From JACCZH01 sp963729445 (GTDB taxonomy: Bacteria; Chloroflexota; Chloroflexia; Thermomicrobiales; CFX8), in contig CAVSNU010000003.1 in NCBI GenBank assembly GCA_963729445.1, forward strand, positions 62,001-126,000: a stretch of DNA of 64,000 nt, read 5' to 3'. Numbering within the stretch: position 1 is the first letter of the stretch; every line of letters starts with the position of its first letter. Shown here in pieces: positions 1-7,329 of the stretch. Position numbers and translations under genes: made by a program. The notes under the pieces are model-generated. The model was not told where the DNA came from. It searched no databases and saw only the letters and a program-made list of their open reading frames with translations.

Positions 1-366
1 GACGACCGCATTACCGAGCAGGTCATCAAGCAGCTCTACAAGTTGCTTGAGGTCCTCAAAGTGACTGATGTAACGGATCAGAACCTGATTCAACGAGAGC
101 TGGCGCTGATCAAGGTGGCCGCTACTGACAGGACGCGCGCGGACATCATGCGTATAGCAAGTGACATCTATCGCGCGCGCGTCGTAGATGCTTCGCCCGA
201 CACGATGATCATTGAGGCGACCGGTCCGGCAGCGAAAATCGACGCATTGCTGACGATGATCCGCCCATATGGTATTAAGGAAGTCGCCCGAACCGGGGCA
301 GTTGCGATGGTCCGTGGCAGTGACGCGAGCGGGATCTCTCTCGTTCGTCAGGAGTCGGCGGCGTAG
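1..366 (+). CDS. ilvN: Acetolactate synthase small (regulatory) subunit, C-terminal part
   Basis: The reading frame is open from the first base, so the gene begins outside the window and only about 121 C-terminal residues are seen. The sequence (ITEQVIKQLYKL, then VLKVTDVT) is typical of the second half of IlvN/IlvH, whose usual length is about 160-180 residues. The subunit carries ACT domains that bind valine and stimulates the catalytic subunit IlvB in the first common step of valine, leucine and isoleucine synthesis. A TTG at base 43 could serve as a start but lies inside conserved sequence, so it is not the real one. The next gene, ilvC, starts 44 bases downstream on the same strand, the usual ilvBNC order; ilvB is presumably just upstream. 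Confidence 0.93.
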   Translation, partial: DDRITEQVIKQLYKLLEVLKVTDVTDQNLIQRELALIKVAATDRTRADIMRIASDIYRARVVDASPDTMIIEATGPAAKIDALLTMIRPYGIKEVARTGAVAMVRGSDASGISLVRQESAA

Positions 367-410
367 GAATTGTCCACCGCCGCAGTGAGGGAAGTAGGGG
401 TTAACCACCT

Positions 411-1418
411 TTGGCAAACATCTATTACGAGGATTCAGTTACACCGGGCGTTCTTGACGGAAAGACGATTGCCGTCCTCGGTTATGGCAGCCAGGGCCAC
501 GCGCACGCGTTGAATCTGCACGAGTCGGGTCACAACGTGATTGTGGGACTCTACGAAGGCAGCAAGTCGTGGGCCAAAGCCGAAGAGCAGGGACTCACCG
601 TCAAGACGAGTGACGACGCGGTCAAAGAGGCCGACGTCATTATGGTGTTGGTCCCGGACCACATTCAAAAGCGCCTGTACAACGAGTCGATTGCCCCGAA
701 CCTCAGTGAGGGCAAGACACTGATGTTCGCGCACGGGTTCAACATTCATTTCAAGCACATCAATCCGCCGGAAAATGTCGATGTGTCGATGATTGCGCCC
801 AAGGGGCCCGGTCACATTCTGCGCGATACCTACGTCTCGGGCGTGGGAATCCCTGCGTTGCTTGCCGTTCATCAGGACGTGAGTGGAAACGCTAAGGAGC
901 TGGCCCTGGGCTACGCGCAGGCCATTGGGTCGGCACGCGCCGGCGTACTGGAGACCACCTTCAAGGAGGAGACCGAAACCGATCTCTTCGGCGAGCAGGC
1001 GGTGCTCTGCGGTGGTGTGTCCGCCCTGATCCAGGCTGGATTTGAGACCCTGGTCGAGGCGGGCTACCAGCCAGAAGTTGCCTACTTCGAGGTGCTGCAC
1101 GAGATGAAGCTCATCGTTGACCTGATGTACGAGGGCGGAATCAAGTACATGCGCTACTCGGTCAGTGACACTGCGGAGTATGGAGACTACACCTCCGGCC
1201 CGCGAGTCATTGATGACCGCGTGCGGGCGACGATGCGCCAGATCCTGGGTGACATCCAGTCGGGCGAGTTTGCCCACGAGTGGATCGCGGAAAACGAGAA
1301 CGGCCGGGGCAACTTCATGAATATGCGCCAGCAAGCCAACGACCACCAGATCGAGCAGGTGGGCGAGGAGCTGCGCGGCATGATGAGCTGGCTGCAGAAG
1401 CGCGAGATTCCTAGCTAG
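411..1418 (+). CDS. ilvC: Ketol-acid reductoisomerase (class I)
   Basis: This cytosolic enzyme isomerises and reduces acetolactate or acetohydroxybutyrate with NADPH and Mg2+, the second step of branched-chain amino acid synthesis. The 335-residue length fits class I enzymes. The N-terminal Rossmann domain has GYGSQGHAHALNL near residues 24-36, followed by KGPGHILR near residue 125. The C-terminal knotted domain contains FKEETETDLFGEQ, which supplies the acidic metal ligands. The start is TTG (then GCA AAC), with a purine-rich GAAGTAGGGG about ten bases before it. A 303-residue antisense frame across it is a codon-bias shadow. No clear U-tract terminator follows. Confidence 0.97.
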   Translation: MANIYYEDSVTPGVLDGKTIAVLGYGSQGHAHALNLHESGHNVIVGLYEGSKSWAKAEEQGLTVKTSDDAVKEADVIMVLVPDHIQKRLYNESIAPNLSEGKTLMFAHGFNIHFKHINPPENVDVSMIAPKGPGHILRDTYVSGVGIPALLAVHQDVSGNAKELALGYAQAIGSARAGVLETTFKEETETDLFGEQAVLCGGVSALIQAGFETLVEAGYQPEVAYFEVLHEMKLIVDLMYEGGIKYMRYSVSDTAEYGDYTSGPRVIDDRVRATMRQILGDIQSGEFAHEWIAENENGRGNFMNMRQQANDHQIEQVGEELRGMMSWLQKREIPS

Positions 1419-1459
1419 GAATTAGCTGTTCAGGGCGAGTGCCGTGAGCGAAACAAGAC

Positions 1460-1488
1460 GTACAGGTGAATGGGCCGTGTGCCTGTAC
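1460..1488 (+). other. Small hairpin downstream of ilvC
   Basis: GTACAGG at 1460-1466 pairs with CCTGTAC at 1482-1488 around a 15-base loop, about 40 bases after the ilvC stop. There is no following T-run, so this is at best a weak or factor-dependent terminator, or an mRNA 3' end stabiliser. Confidence 0.35.
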
Positions 1489-1541
1489 CTGGGTGTGGCG
1501 GGGAGCATTGCGCGGACAAGGGAAATGATTGATTTCCAGCA

Positions 1542-1580
1542 TATCGCCAACTGGCGATAATCGTGCTGCTTTGTTATGCT
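1542..1580 (+). promoter_or_regulatory. Candidate rpsO promoter with operator-like dyad
   Basis: TATCGCCA (1542-1549) and TGGCGATA (1552-1559) form a perfect 8-base dyad with a 2-base spacer. It overlaps a poor -35 (TGGCGA, 1552-1557). Seventeen bases downstream lies TATGCT (1575-1580), preceded by TG one base away, an extended -10. The first rpsO codon is 61 bases further on. The dyad could be a repressor site or a short RNA hairpin; the sequence alone cannot tell. The promoter call rests on only four of six -10 matches plus the TG extension. Confidence 0.4.
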
Positions 1581-1641
1581 TCATGAGTTACTATCGTGCG
1601 TTATTGACCGTAACTGTTGTCGTAAGGGAGGCCCGGGGCGG

Positions 1642-1911
1642 ATGGCGCTTCAGAAGGTACAAAAGGATGACATCATCCAATCCTATAAGACCCATGAGTC
1701 TGATACAGGGTCACCTGAGGTTCAGATCGCGATCTTGACTGAGCGGATTAACTTGCTGATCGAGCACCTGCGCGAGCACCAGCATGACCACCACTCAAGG
1801 CGTGGCCTGTTGAAGCTGGTCGGACGGCGACGCCGTTTGCTGGCATATCTGAGCAAGAATGACATTGATCGTTACCGTTCCACGATCGAACGTTTGGGGC
1901 TACGCCGGTAA
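1642..1911 (+). CDS. rpsO: 30S ribosomal protein S15
   Basis: S15 binds 16S rRNA early in 30S assembly and forms an intersubunit bridge. The 89-residue product, with TGSPEVQIA, HLREHQHDHHSRRGLL and LVGRRRRLLAYL, has the expected length and conserved blocks. The open frame runs further upstream, but the ATG before GCG CTT CAG gives the normal N-terminus MALQKV, with purine-rich GGGGCGG just before it. It is followed by a strong terminator and then pnp, the common rpsO-pnp order. In many bacteria S15 represses its own translation through a leader structure; the 1590-1641 leader is a place to look, but no specific fold is proven here. Confidence 0.97.
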   Translation: MALQKVQKDDIIQSYKTHESDTGSPEVQIAILTERINLLIEHLREHQHDHHSRRGLLKLVGRRRRLLAYLSKNDIDRYRSTIERLGLRR

Positions 1912-1972
1912 TTTGGTACCAGCGGAGCTTCGACATTGCAACCCAGCGTTCCTGCTTCGAGTAGAATGATTT

Positions 1973-2008
1973 GCGAACCCAGGGTGTATCCCTGGGTTTT
2001 CGCTTTTT
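1973..2008 (+). terminator. Rho-independent terminator after rpsO
   Basis: GCGAACCCAGGG (1973-1984) can pair through a TGTAT loop with CCCTGGGTTTTCGC, followed directly by TTTTT. It lies about 60 bases after the rpsO stop and should separate rpsO from pnp, at least partly. Confidence 0.9.
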
Positions 2009-2094
2009 ACAGCGGCTGCTGAAGTAAGGAGGATAACGGCCAGCAAGACCGCTACGATGTAACAGCAGACCGTCGTTTGGTGCGAGTCGGGAAT

Positions 2095-2130
2095 TGGAGT
2101 GTGGCGGGGGTGGGCCACCGCCACACTCCA
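2095..2130 (+). promoter_or_regulatory. Large hairpin in the pnp leader
   Basis: TGGAGTGTGGCGG (2095-2107) and CCGCCACACTCCA (2118-2130) form a perfect 13-base stem with a 10-base loop, ending 86 bases before the pnp start. No T-run follows, so it is not a terminator. In enterobacteria the pnp leader has a long stem cut by RNase III, after which PNPase degrades its own message. This hairpin is in the analogous place, so a similar autocontrol is a reasonable inference but not shown. Confidence 0.55.
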
Positions 2131-2216
2131 GTCCCTGGCCCGCAGAACGACACAGTGTTTGCGAACGAATGATGCTCATGCGGGTATCAAAGAGTCATTG
2201 CAGATAGGGACTAAGA

Positions 2217-4590
2217 ATGAACGACTCAATTGCAGGTAGGACAAATCAGGATAATAGGCCCGAGGTTATCGAGGAACGGGTCGAAGTCGGTGGGCGAGAT
2301 CTCATCTTCGAAGTTGGCCGGCTAGCCGGTCTCGCTGACGGCGCCGTGACGGTGCGCTATGGCGATACTGTTGTACTGTCGACTGCCCAGTCTTCGGCTG
2401 AGCCACGCGAGGGAATCGACTTCTTCCCATTGACTGTGGATTACGAAGAGCGCATGTTTGCAGCAGGCAAGATCCCCGGGGGGTTCATCAAGCGTGAAGG
2501 CCGCCCGTCGGAGCATGCTGTTCTCTCGGCTCGTCTGACTGACCGGCCGATCCGGCCGCTCTTCCCCAAAGGCTTTCGCAACGAAGTCCAGCTGATCACC
2601 ACTGTGTTCTCGACGGACCAGCAGAATGATCCGGACATCCTCTCAATTAACGGCGCGTCAGCCGCACTGACGATCTCGACCATTCCGTTTCTCGGTCCTG
2701 TAGCCGGTGTGCGCATGGGCTACGTTGACGGACAGCTCGTCGTCAACCCGACCCAGGCCCAGCTCGCTGAGAGCCAGATGGAGATCATCGTTGCCGGTAC
2801 CGCCGACGCCATCATGATGGTTGAAGGTGAGAGCGCGCAGATCTCCGAGGAGATTCTGGTCGACGCGATCGCCATGGCACACGAGGAAATCAAGAGGCTC
2901 GTCGCGGCTCAGCAGCGTCTCCAGGAGCGCATCGGCAAGCCGAAGAAGGAGGTCGTTCCTCCGGTCAAAGACGAAGCAACCCAGAACGCTCTGCGTGAGT
3001 ACATCGGCGACCGGCTGGAGGGCGCGCTGTACCATGCCGACAAGTCTGCCCGTACCGACGCAACCGCTGAGCTGAAGCGCGAAGCGGTTCAGCACTTCGC
3101 TCAACTGGCGGAGGAAGCTGGCGAAGACGTTGGCGCGGCCAAGAAGGCGTACAGCAACGCATTCGAGGATCTCGTTAAAGAGCGTGTGCGCAGCGCCATT
3201 CTAAAAGAGGGTTACCGTCCGGATGGCCGCACACCGACAGAGATCCGGCCGATCTGGTCGCGAAGTCGGCGTTCTGCCGCGCACCCATGGCTCGGCTATC
3301 TTCACCCGCGGCCAGACTCAGGTGGTGACAGTCGCGACCCTTGGCTCGACCAAGGAAGACCAGATGCTCGACGGTCTTGGACTTGAGACGTCGAAGCGCT
3401 ACATGCACCACTACAACTTCCCGCCGTACAGCGTCGGTGAGACTCGCTTCATGCGCGGCCCGTCGCGCCGCGACATCGGTCACGGTGCGCTGGCCGAGCG
3501 GGCTCTGGTTCCAGTGCTTCCGAAGCAGGAGGAGTTCCCGTACGTCGTCCGCCTCGTTTCGGAAGTCGTTTCATCCAACGGTTCGACCTCGATGGCCAGT
3601 GTCTGCGGAAGCACGCTTGCGCTGCTGGATGCCGGTGTGCCGATCAGCGCAACGGTTGCTGGCGTCGCGATGGGGCTCGTCACCGATGGCGAAGGCGACT
3701 ACACCGTCCTGACCGACATTCAGGGCATGGAAGACTTCCTGGGCGACATGGACTTCAAGGTAGCCGGTACCCGCGAGGGCGTCACCGCTATCCAGATGGA
3801 CATCAAGGTCCGCGGCATCACGACCGAGATCATGCGCGAGGCGCTCGCTCAGGCTCACACGGGCCGGATGCACATCCTGAACCGCATGGAGGAGACGATC
3901 ACGGCTCCCCGTGAGGCGCGGTCGGAATACGCTCCAAGCATCGAAGTCGTGAAGATCAAGCCGGATCAGATCGGCGCGGTCATTGGCCCGGGCGGCAAGA
4001 ATATCCGCGCGATCCAGGAGCTGTCCGGCGCCAAGATCGACATCGAGGAAGACGGCACGGTCTACGTGTCCGCTGTTGGCCAGGAGGCCACCTCGCTGGC
4101 GATCGAAGAGATTCGACGCATTACCTACGTGCCTTCTGTGGGCGACAAGCTGCACGGTAAGGTGAAGACCATCATCCCGGTCGGCGCGTTCGTCGAAATC
4201 GCACCGGGCAAGGACGGCTTCGTCCACATCTCGCAGCTGACCCACCAGCGGTTGGAGCGGGTTGAGGATGCCGTTTCGGTCGGCGATGAAGTTGACGTCG
4301 TCGTGACAGAGATTCGCCCTGACGGCAAGATTAACCTGTCGCGGCGAGCGCTACTGCCGCAAGAGGCGCCGGTTGCTGGCCAGAGCGACGAGCGAAGCGC
4401 AAGCCCGCAACGCTCGGACCGTCGCGACGGCGGCCGCGATCGAGGCCGGCGTCCACAACAGTCTGGCGGCGGACGCCGGCCCGGCTACGCTGACGATCGC
4501 ACACGACCTGAAGGTGGCAGCGAAAGCGGGCAGAGCCTGGAGGACGGACGCCCGAGCGATTCGCGCCGGCCCCGGTCGTCTGACAGCTAA
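2217..4590 (+). CDS. pnp: Polynucleotide phosphorylase, interrupted by an apparent 1-base frameshift
   Basis: PNPase is a trimeric phosphorolytic 3'-5' exoribonuclease of the RNA degradosome. The first frame (2217 to about 3258) carries RNase PH domain 1 (FFPLTVDYEERMFAAGKIPGG) and the helical linker. The second (about 3260-4590) carries RNase PH domain 2 (EVGVLPRTHGSAIFTRGQTQ), the KH domain (IGPGGKNIRAIQE) and the S1 domain (VGAFVEIAPGKDGFVHISQL). It ends in an Arg/Ser/Gly-rich tail of about 70 residues. Ignoring C3259 restores an uninterrupted EIRPIWCEVGVLPR, so one extra base is the simplest reading. No stop-codon slip site suggests programmed frameshifting. A sequencing error, or a true disabling mutation, is possible. 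The start ATG follows GATAGGGACTAAGA. Confidence 0.9.
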
Positions 4591-4623
4591 ACTGGGCGTA
4601 AAAACGTAAAGATTCAGGACTGA

Positions 4624-4664
4624 AAAGAGCCCTCCCTGGCAGCGGCCGGGGAGGGCTCTTTGTA
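4624..4664 (+). terminator. Rho-independent terminator after pnp
   Basis: AAAGAGCCCTCCC (4624-4636) and GGGAGGGCTCTTT (4649-4661) make a perfect 13-base stem with a 12-base loop. It begins 33 bases after the pnp stop, and the stem ends in TTT then TGT. Confidence 0.88.
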
Positions 4665-4827
4665 TATCGATCCTACGGCAATACATCACCCCATGCGGGT
4701 AGCCGCGTGATGATGGAAGTTGACAGCGTGATCCGAGAACGGGACGCAGCACCGTCTTGCGTAGCGGCGCAAATCATGACTGTGCTCTGGCTAAAGCGGT
4801 CTTCGCAAGCATCATGAGACCTCGTAC

Positions 4828-4847
4828 GGGCGCAATTCATTGCGCCC
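4828..4847. repeat. Palindromic repeat unit A
   Basis: GGGCGCAAT, TC, ATTGCGCCC is a perfect inverted repeat with 9-base arms. It is followed in reverse orientation by the same kind of flank (GTACG) as unit C, so it belongs to the same repeat family. Confidence 0.65.
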
Positions 4848-4874
4848 TGCCTAGGCCGCTTGTGGTGTTGGAGA

Positions 4875-5116
4875 GGGCTCAATGCATTGCGCCCCATACG
4901 CATCAAGCTAAGGATTCACAGGGCGCAGAACGCTACTATGGTGGCCATCTTGAGACAACGAAGAGCCTGCCATGAGCGAAGCCGAATGGGATCTCTTAGT
5001 GGGCTTTCGAATGGGCAAACCAGAGATTCTTCGTTGCCTCAGGATAACTGGGAAAGGCCGTTGTTCTCCCTAAACAATCCTAAGTTGATGCGCATGGGGC
5101 GCAGTGAATCACGCCC
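4875..5116. repeat. Nested inverted-repeat element, possibly MITE- or REP-like
   Basis: The left end (4875-4904), read in reverse, matches the right end (5087-5116) at 24 of 30 positions; both share GATGCG and GGGGCGCA blocks and are themselves near palindromes. Inside lies a second inverted repeat, TGAGACAACGAAGA (4951-4964) against TCTTCGTTGCCTCA (5028-5041), 13 of 14 paired. The roughly 240-base unit encodes nothing recognisable. This structure fits a short non-autonomous mobile element or a REP-type cluster. No target-site duplication was identified. Confidence 0.5.
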
Positions 5117-5263
5117 GTATGCACCATTGTGCACGGCGGATCACACTGAACGCTTCCATCTTTGCGTCGCGAAGCAGAACGGGCTAGCTCACAACGTTCG
5201 GGTATGAACCAGGACATCTTCGTCAAAGCGCCCCGACGAAGGCCAATGGTTCTGCAGATCGCT

Positions 5264-5746
5264 CTAAAAACCTGCCAATCGAGCGGCAGAACGGATCTCT
5301 TCCTGAAACGCGGTGTCGACGCTTGCCACGGTCAGGAGGCCGAGTGGCAGGAGGCAGCAACAGACGAGCACAATCCCCGCGACGATCGCCAGAATGATCC
5401 AGAGCGTGCGGTTGCCAGCCTCCGCAGGCACGGCTGAGACTGGAGGTTGATATGACGGCGCTGGGGGTGGTCCCTCGCTCGGCTCTGCTCGCGCAACGTC
5501 GTCGATTCGAAACTGTCTCGTCTCTTCCGTGCTGGGGTGTGGGGGCGGAGATTCTGGGGGGATGACGAATGGCTCGCCCTCGGTTGGCTCGCCGGTGTCA
5601 GCGCCATGTTCGACTGCCACTGGTTCTTGCCCTGATCTGACCGGTTCGGCTGTTGAGGTGCCGCAATTTGGGCAGTACCGATTCTCTGGTTGTAGAGGTG
5701 TGCCGCACACCCTGCATACTCTTGGACTGGGCGACTCTCGATACAC
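5264..5746 (-). CDS. Zinc-ribbon membrane protein of unknown function
   Basis: The 160-residue product has an N-terminal zinc ribbon (CRVCGTPLQPENRYCPNCG, cysteines at about 11, 14, 25 and 28). A Pro/Glu-rich disordered linker of some 80 residues follows, then one transmembrane helix (about 114-142, with a run of three cysteines) and a short tail. GTG at 5746 is preferred over an upstream TTG because GGGAGGT sits six bases before it. It starts 36 bases after the UPF0104 gene stop, so the two are likely cotranscribed. Such zinc-ribbon plus TM proteins are common and mostly uncharacterised; no enzymatic motif is visible. It may be a sensor or scaffold, which is a guess. Confidence 0.75.
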   Translation of the reverse strand: MYRESPSPRVCRVCGTPLQPENRYCPNCGTSTAEPVRSGQEPVAVEHGADTGEPTEGEPFVIPPESPPPHPSTEETRQFRIDDVARAEPSEGPPPAPSYQPPVSAVPAEAGNRTLWIILAIVAGIVLVCCCLLPLGLLTVASVDTAFQEEIRSAARLAGF

Positions 5747-5781
5747 GCTGTTACCTCCCAATGCACTGGCGGTAGATCAGC

Positions 5782-6783
5782 CTATGCTACGCGCTCCCGT
5801 GCGGCTTGCGCTTCCGCCGGGATGTCGTCCGTCGCGGTCCAGCGCGAGACGACGGCCAACGCCAATACCCCTAGCAGCACGCCGAACCATAACGTCGCGA
5901 AACGCATTAATAGTGTAGCCGCTCCGGCGACGGAGCCCGTCAAAACTGGATCGTCTATTGTCAGTAACAGCAGGGCGGCCGCAGATGCCTCCGCTACTCC
6001 TAGACCCCCTGGCAGTAACGACAGGGCTCCGAACCACGCCGCCGCGCCAAAGACGAAGGTCGCGGCAAGCAACAAGTGCCAGGAGGGGTCGATACCCAGA
6101 CCGGTAAGGATCAGGAAGAACGCGACGCACTCTCCGAACCACGACACCGCTCCCAAGCTGACCGCGATGAGTAGCGGTTTTGGAGCGAGCAGAAAGCGCG
6201 TGCTGACGTACAGCTGTTCAAGCGCTTGCACACGCCTCTGGAGGCGTGTGGCCTCAAGGCGACGCAGAATTCTGGCGATCAGCGATTCTCGCTGCAGCAC
6301 CCCCAGGAGGATCGCGGCAGCGACCAGTCCACCGACAAACAACGGCCACCCGAATGGGAACACGATGACGCCAACCCCGACCAGCAGGAGCGTGGCGAGT
6401 CCGTCGGTCAACCTCTCGACGAGAACGACCGGAATGGTGCTCGATAACGGCGTTCCAGACCGCGTTCTGATGAGGTAGGCCTTGAGCAGCTCGCCGAGCT
6501 TGCCAGGGGTCATGACCATCGTGAAGCCACTGACGAAGATCATGGCTGAATCTCGCCGTGAGAGTCCCTCTGCTCCCACAAGCCGTAAGTAGTACTGCCA
6601 TTTCACAAAGCGCAAGGTGTAATTGAGCAGGATGAGTGCGATGACGAGCGGCGCGAGCTGCCATTCGAATGCACGGAAAGCATCAGCCAGTGCTGATGCG
6701 TCCGAGAGGAAGATCACAACGCTGACGACGACCACGCCTAACAGAACACCCAGTATCAATCTGCGTCGGAGTTGTTCGATCAA
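5782..6783 (-). CDS. UPF0104 / LPG synthase transmembrane-domain protein
   Basis: The 333 residues are almost entirely hydrophobic with about eight predicted TM segments. The family signature is visible: LRFVKWQYYLRL near residue 62, FVSGFTMVMTPGKLGELLKAYLIR near 85-110, and LPGGLGVAEA near 265. The family (lysylphosphatidylglycerol synthase TM region) includes MprF-like lipid flippase parts and many stand-alone proteins in glycolipid loci. There is no soluble aminoacyl-transferase domain, so a flippase-type role is inferred. A paralogue lies at 27217-28281. The start is TTG with a poor ribosome site, so the exact N-terminus is uncertain. Confidence 0.82.
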   Translation of the reverse strand: MIEQLRRRLILGVLLGVVVVSVVIFLSDASALADAFRAFEWQLAPLVIALILLNYTLRFVKWQYYLRLVGAEGLSRRDSAMIFVSGFTMVMTPGKLGELLKAYLIRTRSGTPLSSTIPVVLVERLTDGLATLLLVGVGVIVFPFGWPLFVGGLVAAAILLGVLQRESLIARILRRLEATRLQRRVQALEQLYVSTRFLLAPKPLLIAVSLGAVSWFGECVAFFLILTGLGIDPSWHLLLAATFVFGAAAWFGALSLLPGGLGVAEASAAALLLLTIDDPVLTGSVAGAATLLMRFATLWFGVLLGVLALAVVSRWTATDDIPAEAQAARERVA

Positions 6784-6841
6784 CGTCTGTGACTCTTGGA
6801 ATACATTACCTGAACCCTAACCGTGAAGGTGGTTGCAGTAC

Positions 6842-6873
6842 GAATGGCTCCCCCTGACACCGGGAAGCCATTC
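6842..6873 (-). terminator. Hairpin between ferredoxin and UPF0104 genes
   Basis: GAATGGCT (6842-6849) pairs with AGCCATTC (6866-6873), and an inner CCC/GGG continues the stem after one mismatch. It lies 30 bases beyond the ferredoxin stop on the minus strand, but no T-run follows, so terminator activity is uncertain. It could equally act in the leader of the UPF0104 gene. Confidence 0.35.
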
Positions 6874-6902
6874 AGGTCAGGTTCTATTGTATGAAATGAG
6901 CG

Positions 6903-7250
6903 CTAGGCGGGTGATGGTTGAAGCTCCTCGGCAGGGCGAGGGCCAGCGTCGCTCAGGTCCGTCTCGCTCAACCGGTTGATAACCCGCACCGTGAGATCAT
7001 TCTTGCATGTGATCTGACAGGAGAGGCGAACGTTTGGGTCCAGCTGCTCTTCCCGCGCCAGGCGGGTCCGCTCCGCCAGGGTCATTTCTCCCGCATCGCC
7101 CTCAATGAGCTCGACGCGGCAGGTCGTGCACTTCGCCAATCCTCCACAGCGGTGCAGGATGTCTATACCGGCATCCTCGATGGCAAGGACCAGACGCTTA
7201 CCTTCCGGTGCCTCAATCGTCTTGAGTCCTTGTAATTCAATCTGGGGCAT
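6903..7250 (-). CDS. [2Fe-2S] ferredoxin
   Basis: A 115-residue soluble electron carrier. Cysteines at 35, 41, 44 and 78 form the C-x5-C-x2-C-x33-C pattern of adrenodoxin/plant-type [2Fe-2S] ferredoxins, within CGGLAKCTTC and LSCQ. The start ATG has GGAGG four bases upstream. The acidic, Pro-rich C-terminal 20 residues are probably unstructured. It lies 79 bases downstream of kynureninase on the same strand, so they may share a transcript. No partner reductase or oxygenase is adjacent, so the redox partner is unknown. Confidence 0.9.
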   Translation of the reverse strand: MPQIELQGLKTIEAPEGKRLVLAIEDAGIDILHRCGGLAKCTTCRVELIEGDAGEMTLAERTRLAREEQLDPNVRLSCQITCKNDLTVRVINRLSETDLSDAGPRPAEELQPSPA

Positions 7251-7329
7251 TCATCCTCCAACGTATCAAAACGGCCTACGTTCACGTAGCGTATATGCCC
7301 GCAGCCAGCCTGTCAAAATCGTCATCCGT

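Larger units (their letters stand above)
4665..5263. other. Gene-free stretch holding a nested palindromic element
   Basis: No reading frame here resembles a protein; the few open frames are short and rich in codons unusual for the neighbours. The content is repeat-like: three related GGGCGCAAT-type palindromes and a longer inverted repeat, listed separately. A weaker dyad, CTTCGTC (5218-5224) with GACGAAG (5235-5241), lies just beyond the 3' end of the minus-strand zinc-ribbon gene. Confidence 0.6.

Noticed and set aside
435..1346. 303-codon open frame antisense to ilvC
   Set aside because: It lies wholly within a clear gene, has no recognisable motif, and arises from the strong third-position GC bias.
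3571..4245. 224-codon frame antisense to pnp
   Set aside because: Shadow of the second half of pnp; no domain pattern.
4757..5437. Several short plus-strand frames in the pnp-zinc ribbon gap
   Set aside because: They overlap palindromic repeats, lack ribosome sites, and the last runs antisense into the zinc-ribbon gene.
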